A stretch of 64,000 nt of DNA from contig CAZCNS010000008.1 in assembly GCA_964500205.1 (NCBI GenBank), positions 120,631 through 184,630 of the forward strand, in the 5' to 3' direction. The DNA is from UBA10329 sp964500205 (GTDB lineage: Bacteria > Bacteroidota > Bacteroidia > UBA10329). This document shows, piece by piece, positions 44,456 to 53,536 of the stretch; within the stretch, counting starts at the first letter, position 1; each line of letters starts with the position of its first letter. Under the pieces are notes generated by a model. The model did no database searches and had not been told where the DNA came from. It saw only the letters and a list, made by a program, of their open reading frames with translations. The position numbers were made by a program, and so were the translations under genes.

Positions 44456-44496
44456 CAAAAAAGCCCCACGGAAATCTCCGCAGGGCTTTTTTTGTT
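44456..44496. terminator. Bidirectional Rho-independent terminator between comB and rho
   Basis: ACAAAAAAGCCC ... GGGCTTTTTTTGT forms a strong stem with A/T runs on both sides, plus an inner CGGA/TCCG pair. It ends both convergent genes. Confidence 0.85.
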
Positions 44497-44511
44497 GAAA
44501 GAACAACCTCG

Positions 44512-46314
44512 TCACCCATTCATCGAGATCAGGAACTCCTCGTTGCTATTGGTGCTCACAAGCCTACTGCGCAGGAACTCCATCGCCTCCACGGGATTCA
44601 TGTCTGCAAGGTGGTTGCGCAGGATCCATATCCGCTGGAGCATCTCCTTGCTGACCAGCAGGTCGTCCCTACGGGTGCTTGACGACACGATGTCGATGGC
44701 AGGGAAGATGCGCTTATTTGCAATCTTACGGTCGAGCTGCAACTCCATGTTGCCCGTACCCTTGAACTCCTCAAATATCACCTCGTCCATCTTCGACCCG
44801 GTGTCTATAAGCGCGGTGGCAAGGATGGTGAGCGAACCACCGTGTTCAATGTTCCGTGCGGCTCCAAAGAAACGCTTGGGCTTCTGGAGGGCATTGGCAT
44901 CCACACCACCACTGAGTACCTTGCCAGATGCGGGCTGAACCGTGTTGTAAGCCCGCGCCAGACGGGTGATGGAGTCGAGCAGGATCACCACATCATGGCC
45001 GCACTCCACAAGTCGTTTGGCCTTCTCCAGCACCATGTTGGCCACCTTCACGTGGCGGTCGGCTGGCTCATCAAAGGTCGAGGATATCACCTCCGCGTTC
45101 ACATTCCGCGACATGTCTGTCACCTCCTCTGGGCGCTCGTCAATGAGCAGGATGATCATATAGACCTCCGGGTGGTTGGCCGCGATGGCATTGGCCACAT
45201 CCTGAAGCAGAACGGTCTTACCCGTCTTAGGCTGTGCCACGATCAGGCCGCGCTGTCCCTTGCCTATGGGGCAGAACAGGTCCATGATCCTTGCCGACAC
45301 CGATGCCTTGCCATTGGGCGCCAAGTTGAACTTCTCATCGGCAAAAAGCGGGGTGAGGTGCTCAAACGCCACCCGGTCGCGAACAAAACCGGGGTCACGG
45401 CCATTGATGCGCTCGATGCGGAGCAAGGGGAAGTACTTCTCGCCCTCACGCGGAGGCCGCACAATGCCGCTCACGCTATCACCCACCTTCAATCCGTAGG
45501 TCTTCACCTGCGCCTGCGAAACGTAAACATCGTCAGGGGAAGAGAGGTAATTGTAGTCGGATGAGCGCAGGAAGCCATATCCGTCTGGCATCAGTTCCAG
45601 CACACCATCGCTCTTGATCTCCACATCGTAACTGTAAGCGGGTTCTTGGCGCTGTTGCTGTTGCTGGTTCCGCTGCTGGTTATCGCGTTGTTGATTATCT
45701 CGCTGCTGGTTGTCTCTTGGCTGGCCATCATTGCGGCCACCGTTATCGCGGCCCCGGTTGTTTCGGTCGTTGCGCTGCTGCTGACCATCTTGTTGAGAAC
45801 GCTCTTGCTGAGGGCGTTCTCCTCCTTGCGGGCGGTCTCCTTGCAGGCGCTGGCGGTCATCCCTGCCGCCACCCTGCTGGCGCACATTCGCAGCGGGTTG
45901 GTTATCGCGCGACTCGCGGGCAGCAATGGCATCGGCAGGAGTCCTGCGGGCGCGGATGGGCCGCTCACGGTTCGCGGGCGTCTGCTCGCTCGGCTCTGGG
46001 TCATCAAGCGGCAACTTGGTCTGCGGTTCCACTCGTGCCCGAGCGGGTGGGGCAACCACTGGGGCGGCCTCGTTCTCCACAGCCTCGGGAGCAACGTCTT
46101 TGCGCACCCTCGAACGCTTTGCTTTAGCCTCATCTCCTACAGCCGTTGGCTTGGCGATACTGCCGGTAGCAGCAGGCGCTTTACCATTGGCCGACACGAT
46201 GGCAGCAATGAGGTCATTCTTTCTGAGGCCGGCAATGCTCGGTATACTCAGCTTTTCAGCGATATTCCGCAGCTCGGACACGAGCATGTTGGAAAGGTCT
46301 GCCTTTTCAAACAT
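44512..46314 (-). CDS. rho: Transcription termination factor Rho with long disordered N-terminal insert
   Basis: 600 aa from the ATG at 46314 (a TTG lies one codon before). The N-terminal Rho-N helical domain is at residues 1-40 (LRNIAEKLSIPSI). An intrinsically disordered insert of about 180 residues follows, rich in Arg, Gln, Asn and Gly, with tandem DNQQR units. Then the cold-shock RNA-binding domain (GVLELMPDGYGFLRSSDYN), the ATPase domain with P-loop AQPKTGKTVLL, and the Q/R loops (DERPEEVTDM). All catalytic motifs are present. A similar disordered region in Bacteroides Rho drives condensate formation. A possible -7 box lies about 130 bp upstream, leaving a long leader. Confidence 0.95.
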   Translation of the reverse strand: MFEKADLSNMLVSELRNIAEKLSIPSIAGLRKNDLIAAIVSANGKAPAATGSIAKPTAVGDEAKAKRSRVRKDVAPEAVENEAAPVVAPPARARVEPQTKLPLDDPEPSEQTPANRERPIRARRTPADAIAARESRDNQPAANVRQQGGGRDDRQRLQGDRPQGGERPQQERSQQDGQQQRNDRNNRGRDNGGRNDGQPRDNQQRDNQQRDNQQRNQQQQQRQEPAYSYDVEIKSDGVLELMPDGYGFLRSSDYNYLSSPDDVYVSQAQVKTYGLKVGDSVSGIVRPPREGEKYFPLLRIERINGRDPGFVRDRVAFEHLTPLFADEKFNLAPNGKASVSARIMDLFCPIGKGQRGLIVAQPKTGKTVLLQDVANAIAANHPEVYMIILLIDERPEEVTDMSRNVNAEVISSTFDEPADRHVKVANMVLEKAKRLVECGHDVVILLDSITRLARAYNTVQPASGKVLSGGVDANALQKPKRFFGAARNIEHGGSLTILATALIDTGSKMDEVIFEEFKGTGNMELQLDRKIANKRIFPAIDIVSSSTRRDDLLVSKEMLQRIWILRNHLADMNPVEAMEFLRSRLVSTNSNEEFLISMNG

Positions 46315-46444
46315 CAAGAAAACGGTATGTGTAAAGAAAGGATATGAAGCAGGTGGTCTCCTGCAAGGATGTGATGCAGTATGTCAGCAACAGGAGGTGC
46401 AATCCACGTCATTCAAAAGAAGAATGGAGAAGGATTGCGCGGCA

Positions 46445-46452
46445 CAATGATA
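46445..46452 (-). promoter_or_regulatory. Possible -7 box for rho
   Basis: The minus strand reads TATCATTG, one mismatch to TAnnTTTG, about 131 bp upstream of the rho ATG. The long leader could allow Rho autoregulation by attenuation, as known for E. coli rho. Confidence 0.3.
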
Positions 46453-46526
46453 CGAATTCTGAGAAAACACGGGGTTAGATCGCTATCAGCACAAAAACAG
46501 CATCATACCATCTGAAAGCGACATCA

Positions 46527-48158
46527 TTATTCAGGACGCAGGGGCGATGGGTTGAGTGACATGGCCCGGTTGATCTCACGATACGAGGTCTGCTTCGGAA
46601 CATGCAGAACTTCTGTGTTGACCTCATAGCCGCTCGACTCGTAGGTGACCTGATAGCTCTGTCCCGGCTGTAGCACGAACACGAATCGGCCGTTATCGGG
46701 TCGTGGGCGGTAGATACCCACCAACTCACCGTCATTGAGGTTGCTGACAGTGATGGTCACATCCATGGGCATGGCACCCGACTCATCCTCCACGATTGCT
46801 CCCTTGTACACGGTAACAGGCTCTTCCCTGTCCGTGTCGAGCAGTGCCATGTAAATGTCCTTACCTCCCATTCCATCAACGGTGGCGGATGCGTAGTAAG
46901 CGCGTTTGCCGTCCGCTGACATCACGAAGAAATAATCATCGTCAGGGGTGTTGATGGGGAATCCGAGGTTGAAGGGCGATGACCACTTCCCATCATCCTG
47001 CATCACCGAGAAAAAGATGTCATATCCCCCCATCGAGTTGTGTCCTCTGGAACTGAAGAACAGTGTCCTGCCATCGGGATGGATGAAAGGTGCCTCCTCA
47101 TCGTATGGGGTGTTGATGCGCCTGCCGATGTTCTCAGCCACACCCCATTCGCCACTGGGCAGCCTGCGACTCACGAAGATGTCCATCCCGCCAAAACCGC
47201 TGCGGTCACTGGTAAAATAGAGCGTCTGACCATCGGACGACACACTTGCATGGCTCTCGCGAAACGCAGAATTGATGTTGTCATTGAGCCGAACAGGTTC
47301 TCCCCAAGCATCACCCTGTCTCTTGCTCACGTAGATATTGCCGATGCCGATGTCATCACGGTAGATATACAACTCATTGCCATCTGCCGAGAGGCTGATG
47401 CTGGCATCGTGCTGACCGTCAACATTGATCTGTGGGCCGATGCTCTTCGGGACACCCCAATCACCCGCGCTGTCCTTGCGTGAGATGAAGATGTTCTCGA
47501 AGTACTTGCCGTCCAGGTCCACCCGTGCATCGGATGTCAAGGGTCTGCGGCTTGTGAATATCAGCGTGGTCTCAGCAGAATCGACCACCGCAGCATACTC
47601 ATCGAACTGGGAATTGATGTTCTTGCCGATGGGCACCAGCTCAACGCTCATGGGCGACTCGATGATGAGCTTCGCATTCTGACAGTTCTGCACGAGGCGT
47701 TTCACAGCTATCTTCTCCTCCTCGTCCCACACGTTGCCCTTGCTCAGATACTGCCTGTAGGCGGTGATTGCCTTGTCGAAATCGAGGTTGAGGTGATAGG
47801 CCCTGCCAAGGTAAAAGAAAGCATCGAGCGGAGCATTGGTCTCCTTGTACTGGTCTTTGTACTTCTCCGTAGTGGATGCTGCAGCCACCTCCAAGTACGG
47901 AACTGCCTTCTCCTTGTAGCCGGGTATGTTGAGATAGCATCTACCTATCAGATAGTTGATGTTGGCATTGCGCGGACTCAATTTGTGCAAGCCCAGCAGA
48001 AAATTCAGCGCCTCGGTGTACTCCTCATTGTCAAAAAGCTTGGAGGCATTGGGATATACCTCCTTGAACTCGGCCTCACGGTTCTGCGCCATAACAGCAC
48101 CCGTCAACAGGCAGTTCAGCACAAGTACCGTCAAGAACCTTTTCAGTGAAGGGGCCAT
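46527..48158 (-). CDS. TPR / PD40 (WD40-like) / carboxypeptidase-regulatory-like exported protein
   Basis: 543 aa from the ATG at 48158, which gives the signal peptide FLTVLVLNCLLTGAVMAQ (the frame is open to 48182). TPR-like helices at about 30-150 (NEEYTEALNFLLGLHKLSP, NINYLIGRCYLNIPG). Six PD40 blades at about 180-440 (ADGNELYIYRDDIG, SDGQTLYFTSDRSGFGGMDI, PDGRTLFFSSRGHNSMGGYD). Then a CRD-like fold (TVYKGAIVEDESGAMP ... YEVNTEVLHV). This is the architecture of T9SS-associated PorE but without its C-terminal OmpA peptidoglycan-binding domain. It could be a periplasmic or envelope scaffold. Confidence 0.82.
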   Translation of the reverse strand: MAPSLKRFLTVLVLNCLLTGAVMAQNREAEFKEVYPNASKLFDNEEYTEALNFLLGLHKLSPRNANINYLIGRCYLNIPGYKEKAVPYLEVAAASTTEKYKDQYKETNAPLDAFFYLGRAYHLNLDFDKAITAYRQYLSKGNVWDEEEKIAVKRLVQNCQNAKLIIESPMSVELVPIGKNINSQFDEYAAVVDSAETTLIFTSRRPLTSDARVDLDGKYFENIFISRKDSAGDWGVPKSIGPQINVDGQHDASISLSADGNELYIYRDDIGIGNIYVSKRQGDAWGEPVRLNDNINSAFRESHASVSSDGQTLYFTSDRSGFGGMDIFVSRRLPSGEWGVAENIGRRINTPYDEEAPFIHPDGRTLFFSSRGHNSMGGYDIFFSVMQDDGKWSSPFNLGFPINTPDDDYFFVMSADGKRAYYASATVDGMGGKDIYMALLDTDREEPVTVYKGAIVEDESGAMPMDVTITVSNLNDGELVGIYRPRPDNGRFVFVLQPGQSYQVTYESSGYEVNTEVLHVPKQTSYREINRAMSLNPSPLRPE

Positions 48159-48192
48159 GAAAGGGAGTTGCAGAGAGACCATGATTCAGCCC

Positions 48193-48200
48193 CGAAGGTA
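48193..48200 (-). promoter_or_regulatory. Probable -7 box for the TPR/PD40 gene
   Basis: The minus strand reads TACCTTCG, one mismatch to TAnnTTTG, 35 bp before the ATG at 48158. Confidence 0.4.
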
Positions 48201-48238
48201 TACAAATGAAACAGGACTGCGCTTTTACGCATCGGTTG

Positions 48239-49567
48239 TCAAATGGTTCGGTTGATGTCCCAGTTTTCGAGATAGTCTGCAAATCTGCGGACAAAACTGC
48301 CACCGAGCGAACCGTCCACCACGCGATGATCATAGCTGTGTGAGAGGAACATCATGTGCCTGATGGCGATCGCATCGCCTTGCGGGGTCTCGATCACAGC
48401 GGGTTTCTTTCGGATGGCACCTGCCGCCATGATGGCGACCTGCGGCTGGTTGATGACGGGTGTGCCCATCACATTGCCGAAATTGCCCACGTTGGTGAGC
48501 GTGTAGGTGCCCCCCGATATCTCATCGGGCTTGAGTTTGTTCTCACGGGCGCGGTTGGCGAGGTCGTTCACCTCTGCCGCGAGTCCTACCAAGTTCTTCT
48601 GATCAGCGTTCTTGATCACAGGCACGATCAGGTTGCCGTTAGGCATCGCTGCAGCCATGCCGATGTTGATGTTCTTCCGCTTGATGATGTTGTGACCGTC
48701 CACGCTGATATTGACCCCGGGAAAATCCTTGATGGCCCGCACCAGACACTCGATGAAAATGGGGGTGAAAGTGAGCCTCTCGCCTTCTCGCTTCTCGAAA
48801 TCCTTCTTCACCCGCTCGCGCCACAGTACCATGTTGGTCACATCGGCCTCCACAAAACTGGTGACGTGCGCAGACACGGATTTGGACATCACCATGTGAT
48901 CCGCGATCATCTTGCGCATCCTGTCCATCTCCACAATCTCATCTCCGAGCATCAGGTTGACGGGTGCCGCCTGATGGACCACCTTGGCTGCCGGGGCGGC
49001 AGCTGGCTTGGGAGCAGACTGAGGAGCCGCTGCCACAGGTGCTGCCGCAGCGGGAGCTGTTCCTCTGTTCTCAAGGAATACGGCCATGTCAGCCTTGGTC
49101 ACACGACCATCCTTGCCTGTCCCGACAATGGCCTCCAGCTCTGCAATGGACACTCCCTCCTCCTTGGCGATGTTGCGCACCAATGGTGAATAGAACCTGC
49201 CGGATTCGGAATGCTTGGGGATGTCGCCCACCACCACTTGAGCCGTGGAGGCTGCCACAGGTGCGGTTGCAGCTGACTCGACAGCAGGTGCTGAAGGTGA
49301 CGCTGGCGAGGATGACTGCGTCCCTGACTCAGTGGCAATAACGGCCACCCTTGCTCCCACTTGAACCACATCGCCTTCTCCGCAGCACTGCTCTGCCAAC
49401 ACTCCGTCAACGGGCGAAGGAATCTCGGAGTCCACTTTATCGGTGGCTATCTCCATGATGGGCTCATCGGCCTCGATGGCATCTCCTGGCTGCTTGAGCC
49501 ACTTGATGACCGTGGCCTCTGCCACACTCTCGCCCATCTTGGGCATCAATACGTCCACATTGGCCAT
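48239..49567 (-). CDS. 2-oxoacid dehydrogenase E2 (dihydrolipoamide acyltransferase)
   Basis: 442 aa. N-terminal lipoyl domain with the lipoylated Lys in EIATDKVDSEIPSP. Flexible Ala/Pro linker, a peripheral E3/E1-binding domain (FYSPLVRNIAKEEGVSI ... GRVTKADM), a second Ala/Pro linker, and the catalytic core ending in SHSYDHRVVDGSLGG with the catalytic His-Asp. Whether it serves pyruvate, oxoglutarate or branched-chain oxoacids cannot be fixed from sequence alone; the lipoyl domain resembles the branched-chain type. No E1 or E3 gene is near. An exact -7 box precedes it. Confidence 0.92.
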   Translation of the reverse strand: MANVDVLMPKMGESVAEATVIKWLKQPGDAIEADEPIMEIATDKVDSEIPSPVDGVLAEQCCGEGDVVQVGARVAVIATESGTQSSSPASPSAPAVESAATAPVAASTAQVVVGDIPKHSESGRFYSPLVRNIAKEEGVSIAELEAIVGTGKDGRVTKADMAVFLENRGTAPAAAAPVAAAPQSAPKPAAAPAAKVVHQAAPVNLMLGDEIVEMDRMRKMIADHMVMSKSVSAHVTSFVEADVTNMVLWRERVKKDFEKREGERLTFTPIFIECLVRAIKDFPGVNISVDGHNIIKRKNINIGMAAAMPNGNLIVPVIKNADQKNLVGLAAEVNDLANRARENKLKPDEISGGTYTLTNVGNFGNVMGTPVINQPQVAIMAAGAIRKKPAVIETPQGDAIAIRHMMFLSHSYDHRVVDGSLGGSFVRRFADYLENWDINRTI

Positions 49568-49593
49568 GACGTTCCTTTTGAATCGAATGGTGG

Positions 49594-49601
49594 CAAAAAT
49601 A
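49594..49601 (-). promoter_or_regulatory. -7 promoter box for the E2 gene
   Basis: The minus strand reads TATTTTTG, an exact TAnnTTTG match 27 bp before the ATG at 49567. It overlaps the 3' region just before the stop of the 116-aa gene. Confidence 0.55.
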
Positions 49602-49606
49602 ACCGC

Positions 49607-49957
49607 TTATTTAGAAGCATACCCGACCAGCGTCACTTCATCCTTGCAGATGCTGAAGCGCATTCTATCCTCTTTTGATTCAAGCTGATAGACACGGCAT
49701 GGTCCCGATCTGACATCGCTCTCACCGAAACGCACCGAGCTCCCTGCCACGCGCTGAAGCAACAAGGAATCGGGAAACGGAAGCTCCACTGAGGGGTCAA
49801 CGAGGATGGTATCGGCCAACCGCAGCTCCTGAATTACGCGGTCGTTAGGCGTCCATGCCGGTAGACTGTCCCGATTTCTGAACAGAAGCCCGTAAACTAT
49901 GAGTGAACCGAGCAGGAGCCCGAAGGCGAAGTACTTGAAGCGATGGAGGAAATTCAC
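49607..49957 (-). CDS. Small single-pass membrane protein of unknown function
   Basis: 116 aa. One N-terminal transmembrane helix (YFAFGLLLGSLIVYGLLF, about residues 9-26) after a positive start, then a soluble domain with two Cys (GPCRVYQLE, FSICKDEVTLVG). This resembles small Bacteroidota membrane proteins found beside TPR genes, but I cannot name the family. It starts with a 4-bp overlap with the upstream TPR gene, so the two are one operon. Confidence 0.65.
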   Translation of the reverse strand: MNFLHRFKYFAFGLLLGSLIVYGLLFRNRDSLPAWTPNDRVIQELRLADTILVDPSVELPFPDSLLLQRVAGSSVRFGESDVRSGPCRVYQLESKEDRMRFSICKDEVTLVGYASK

Positions 49958-50655
49958 TTGCGGGTGAACAGATTTCTGGTAAAATCAAGGAACTCCCTCC
50001 GCTGATCGCTGTCGGTGAATATCCTACCAATGGTGTCGATATAGTCTTTCAGCCCAGGGGCGTCCTTCACCTCATCGGCAGACGCAATGGCAGGCGCAGT
50101 GCCTCCCGTGCTCTTGTTGATCCGGATGGTGTGGTCGGCTGGGGAGCTTATGCCGCTGAGACTGTCGGCCTTGGCAAAACGTTCCTTGGCCTTGTCGGCA
50201 TAACCCAGAGACTCCTCGGCCAGCCCAAGATTGTTGTAAGCCACAGGGTCCTCGGGGTCCAGTTCCACTGCCTTACGGTAGTCTTCCATCGCACCCACCA
50301 CGTCTCCGGCAGCATTGCGTGCAAATGCACGCATGGAGTAGCGGAAACTGTAGGTCGGGTCGAGCTGCACGCATCTATCAAGGTCGTTGAGCGCACCGGC
50401 CTTATCGCCCAGCCTCAACTTCACCACCGCGAGGTCTGAGAGGTAGTTCACATTATCAGGGCTCATGGTCAGTGCCTGCTTGAAACCCAAGAGCGCGGTG
50501 GTCTCATGGCCTTGTTTGAGCTGCGCCAACGCAAGGAGATACACAGCCCGATGATTGTCCGGACCGGATTCCACTGCCAACTCAAAACTGCGTACCGCCT
50601 CATCCACGCGGCCTGCTTGAAGATGCTCCTCGCCTTTTGTGAGATGTAAAGACAT
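49954..50655 (-). CDS. TPR protein
   Basis: 233 aa. About four tetratricopeptide repeats from residue 1 to 165 (GEEHLQAGRVDEAVRSFELA, YLLALAQLKQGHETTALLGF, LAVVKLRLGDKAGALNDLDR, FARNAAGDVVGAMEDYRKAV, NNLGLAEESLGYADKAKERF). Soluble, no signal peptide. Translationally coupled to the small membrane protein downstream. Likely a protein-protein adaptor. An exact -7 box lies just upstream. Confidence 0.85.
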   Translation of the reverse strand: MSLHLTKGEEHLQAGRVDEAVRSFELAVESGPDNHRAVYLLALAQLKQGHETTALLGFKQALTMSPDNVNYLSDLAVVKLRLGDKAGALNDLDRCVQLDPTYSFRYSMRAFARNAAGDVVGAMEDYRKAVELDPEDPVAYNNLGLAEESLGYADKAKERFAKADSLSGISSPADHTIRINKSTGGTAPAIASADEVKDAPGLKDYIDTIGRIFTDSDQRREFLDFTRNLFTRK

Positions 50656-50672
50656 TGTTCTTGCTTGGTCTG

Positions 50673-50680
50673 CAAAGGTA
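50673..50680 (-). promoter_or_regulatory. -7 promoter box for the TPR operon
   Basis: The minus strand reads TACCTTTG, an exact TAnnTTTG match 18 bp before the ATG at 50655. Confidence 0.55.
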
Positions 50681-50697
50681 GCCCGTCTGCAAACGTC

Positions 50698-52446
50698 TCA
50701 CCACACGGCTCTCAGTACATGCGCCCTACCTGTGCCATCCGTCACCGTCACGGCATAGATGCCCCCTGTCGGGAGATCCAACCGCTGCCGCACTGCGTCC
50801 GTGCGCATCCGCACATGCACCCTGCCGTCCATGCCGATGACCGTGACCGTGGCAGGTAGCCAGCCGTCCGGCACATGCAGCACATCCGCCATCATCCTCG
50901 GGAAATCAGCCTCTGAGGGCAGTGCGTCCTCGATCACCGTTACTATTTCCTCACCGCAGACAATGGGCATCCCAGCCAAAAAGCGCACCTGTGCGGGTGT
51001 CATGTTGGCGTTCAACGCCAACGGCAATCCGACCATGGGCAGAACATCGTTCATGTATGCCGGAAAGCTTCCGTCCGCATAGAGCAAAGACTCAATGCCG
51101 ATATCCTCTGTGCCTGCGGGAATCACCGTACCAGTTCGGTTGTTGCCGTGGCTTAGGTGGCCGTTTCCATTGAGCATGAAATTTCCCATGAACATGGCCG
51201 AATTCGTCATCTCGTTACCGATGACGTTCATCGAGTCGGTCTGGGTGCTGGCATCAGAGAAGAAGCCGTAAAGCTGCGCCCTGTTGCGGAAGAAAGTGTT
51301 CATCGGCCCATTGTTGCCATGGGATGCATCGACCACCATGTGCTGCACCGTGTTGCCCTCCGCTAGATTCATGTAAGGATAGTTGCCATGCATCACAAGG
51401 TCGCCTGCCGAGTTGGCAGGCAGCGAAACGTCCGTCCAGTAAGGGTCGAAGCTGTAGTTGTAGGCGAACACATTGCCATTGGCACCGCTCTGCGCGATCA
51501 TGGAGTGGCGAAGGAGTTCGAACACCGAGTTCTCCACGCGGCAGAAACTCGCGCCCTCCTGCACCATCACTCCATAACCCTGTCCACCGTTGCCATGACC
51601 TACCGCGTTCCACATCTGGCAGCCCTCCACCGTCACGTGGGCCGAGGACCGGATGTTCACATGGGCAAAGTCCGCCCGCTTCGACTTCACGTTGCGCACC
51701 ACGCAGTTGAAGGCATTGTGGAAAAGCACGTTCGCACCCTGCACATGCCCATCGGCCATGTTCCAGATGCGCAGGCACTCCAACCCCACGGCACGCAACG
51801 GCTCCATGCGGTGGATGCGCGGACTGCGCTCCATCGGATACCACGTGTTCAGCGGGTCGGAAAGGGTCAGCACATTGCCCTCCACTGCCATCACCTCCAC
51901 CACCTGCCCCACTGTGCCGTGCGCCCAGCTGGAGAAAACAAGGTCCTCATCATCCATCCGCAGGCGCACCACATCTCCGGCCGCGATGCCCGATGCATCC
52001 TCAAGCACAATGGATGTCTCGCCCCGTGCGGCAGCCTGCGCCAAGGGCATCGGGGTGGGGCTCATGGTGCCAGTTACACGGATGAGGTCGGCCTGTGCAG
52101 GAAGCTCGAAGCGCAGCATGGAACCACCCTCTGCCCCTCGCAAAAAAATGCTGTCGGGTAGCGTCACGGTCGATTGGAACACCACATGCCCCTCTGGGAA
52201 CACCACCGTGCCCGCCCCGCCTCCGAACGATGCGATGGCAGCCGTCAGGGCCGCATCGGCTGTGGCCCCGTCCTCCAGCACATTGCCGAAATCTGTGAGC
52301 AGCACCTCATTGGTTGGTGCATTCAGCGATGCCGGAGCGCCTGCAAGGTGCCAGGCGGTCTGCCGATGGGGCGGAATGCTCACTTGCGCAGAGAGCTGCA
52401 CACTCCAGCACAGGAGCAGCATCAAGGGGAAGGGGCTGATTTTCAT
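50698..52446 (-). CDS. Secreted right-handed beta-helix protein (pectate-lyase superfamily-like)
   Basis: 582 aa. Signal peptide PLMLLLCWSVQLSAQ. N-terminal Pectate_lyase_3-like segment (LEDGATADAALTAAIASFGG, GTVVFPEGHVVFQSTVTLP), then beta-helix coils (HVNIRSSAHVTVEGCQMWN, ENSVFELLRHSMIAQSGANG). The C-terminus (VTVIGMDGRVHVRMR ... LPTGGIYAVTVTDG) looks like a degenerate type A sorting domain, so T9SS export is likely but not certain. Substrate unknown; probably a polysaccharide. Confidence 0.8.
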   Translation of the reverse strand: MKISPFPLMLLLCWSVQLSAQVSIPPHRQTAWHLAGAPASLNAPTNEVLLTDFGNVLEDGATADAALTAAIASFGGGAGTVVFPEGHVVFQSTVTLPDSIFLRGAEGGSMLRFELPAQADLIRVTGTMSPTPMPLAQAAARGETSIVLEDASGIAAGDVVRLRMDDEDLVFSSWAHGTVGQVVEVMAVEGNVLTLSDPLNTWYPMERSPRIHRMEPLRAVGLECLRIWNMADGHVQGANVLFHNAFNCVVRNVKSKRADFAHVNIRSSAHVTVEGCQMWNAVGHGNGGQGYGVMVQEGASFCRVENSVFELLRHSMIAQSGANGNVFAYNYSFDPYWTDVSLPANSAGDLVMHGNYPYMNLAEGNTVQHMVVDASHGNNGPMNTFFRNRAQLYGFFSDASTQTDSMNVIGNEMTNSAMFMGNFMLNGNGHLSHGNNRTGTVIPAGTEDIGIESLLYADGSFPAYMNDVLPMVGLPLALNANMTPAQVRFLAGMPIVCGEEIVTVIEDALPSEADFPRMMADVLHVPDGWLPATVTVIGMDGRVHVRMRTDAVRQRLDLPTGGIYAVTVTDGTGRAHVLRAVW

Positions 52447-52529
52447 GCTGTGAAAGTAACATTTACCGGATTTATCGCCCCCTTTCCCGACCTGCGCATT
52501 TCCTTTGCATCCCTCAAAAAAAAGCGCAC

Positions 52530-53024
52530 ATGACCATCACCTCCGTCAAAGAGACCCTACGCCAGGCCAACTTCTTCCTCCGCACCATCGGCATGAAGCA
52601 GATTCCGCTCATCTATTATGTAGGTGCGCGGGTGGTCGAGGCCGATGCCGACCGCACCGTCATCCGCATACCGCTGAACCGCAGGACCAAGAACCACCTC
52701 GGCAGCATGTACTTCGGTGCGCTGGCCATCGGTGCCGATGTAACTGGCGCATGGACGGCCTTCATGCTGTTGAAGGAGACCGGCAAGCCCGTCAACATCG
52801 TATTCAAGGACATGCAGGCGCGATTCCTCAAGCGGCCCGAAGGCGATGTGCATTTCACCTGTGCCGATGGGCAGGCCATCCGCCAGATGTTCGAGGCCAC
52901 CGTGCAGGACGGAGAGCGCAAGGAACTGCAGGTGCGCGTGGTGGCCACCGTGCCGAGCGTGAGCGGAGACCAGCCCGTTGCGGAGTTCGACCTCACCCTG
53001 AGCGCACGCTGTCACAAAGGCTGA
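52530..53024 (+). CDS. DUF4442 / hotdog-fold thioesterase-like protein
   Basis: 164 aa. Contains NRRTKNHLGSMYFGALAIGAD, the central helix region of hotdog-fold proteins (PaaI-like/DUF4442), with FKDMQARFLKRPEGDVHF and RVVATVPSVSGDQPVAEF strands. No canonical catalytic Asp/Glu pair is certain, so acyl-CoA thioesterase activity is inferred. Its end overlaps the convergent phosphodiesterase gene by 13 bp. Confidence 0.82.
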   Translation: MTITSVKETLRQANFFLRTIGMKQIPLIYYVGARVVEADADRTVIRIPLNRRTKNHLGSMYFGALAIGADVTGAWTAFMLLKETGKPVNIVFKDMQARFLKRPEGDVHFTCADGQAIRQMFEATVQDGERKELQVRVVATVPSVSGDQPVAEFDLTLSARCHKG

Positions 53025-53536
53025 CCATCGGACGGCAGGGCACCCCGCAATCCAAGCTCCACTGCCTCCGGTGCCAATATGCGCCCATCCTCCACCGTGA
53101 AGCGCAGCAGCGTGCGCATCTTGTGAAAACCGTGGATGCCCGCTGCCCCCGGATTCATGTGCAGCAATGACAGCGCAGGGTCGCGCATCACCTTGAGGAT
53201 GTGCGAATGGCCGCAGATGTAGAGCCCCGGGCGCTCGCGCAGCAACAGTTGCCGCACCCGTGCCACATAACGGCCCGGGTAGCCCCCGATGTGGGTCATC
53301 ACCACCTTGAGGCCCGCGATGGTGAATACCGCGTCCTCCTTCCACACCGTGCGCACCTGCGCCCCGTCAATGTTGCCATGCACCGCCCGCACAGGTGCGA
53401 TGGCCGACAGGCGGTCCGTTACCGAGAGGTCGCCAATATCGCCTGCGTGCCATATCTCATCGCAGCCTTGCAGGTAGGTCAGGAGGGCATCATCCAAATG
53501 GCCGTGGGTATCAGAAAGCAAGGCAATGCGCGGCAT
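53012..53536 (-). CDS. YfcE-type metallophosphoesterase
   Basis: 174 aa. Metal-binding motifs in order: LLSDTHGH, WHAGDIGD, AVHGNID, MTHIGGYPG, ICGHSH. This is the plan of the YfcE/MJ0936 phosphodiesterase family (metal-dependent hydrolysis of phosphodiesters). A probable -7 box (minus strand TACCTTCG at 53542-53549) lies 6 bp from the ATG. Its 3' end overlaps the hotdog-fold gene. Confidence 0.9.
   Translation of the reverse strand: MPRIALLSDTHGHLDDALLTYLQGCDEIWHAGDIGDLSVTDRLSAIAPVRAVHGNIDGAQVRTVWKEDAVFTIAGLKVVMTHIGGYPGRYVARVRQLLLRERPGLYICGHSHILKVMRDPALSLLHMNPGAAGIHGFHKMRTLLRFTVEDGRILAPEAVELGLRGALPSDGQPL

Noticed and set aside
45646..46347. A hydrophobic-looking 233-codon frame opposite the rho insert
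   Set aside because: The Leu/Val-rich appearance comes from antisense reading of Gln/Asn/Arg codons in the low-complexity insert of Rho.
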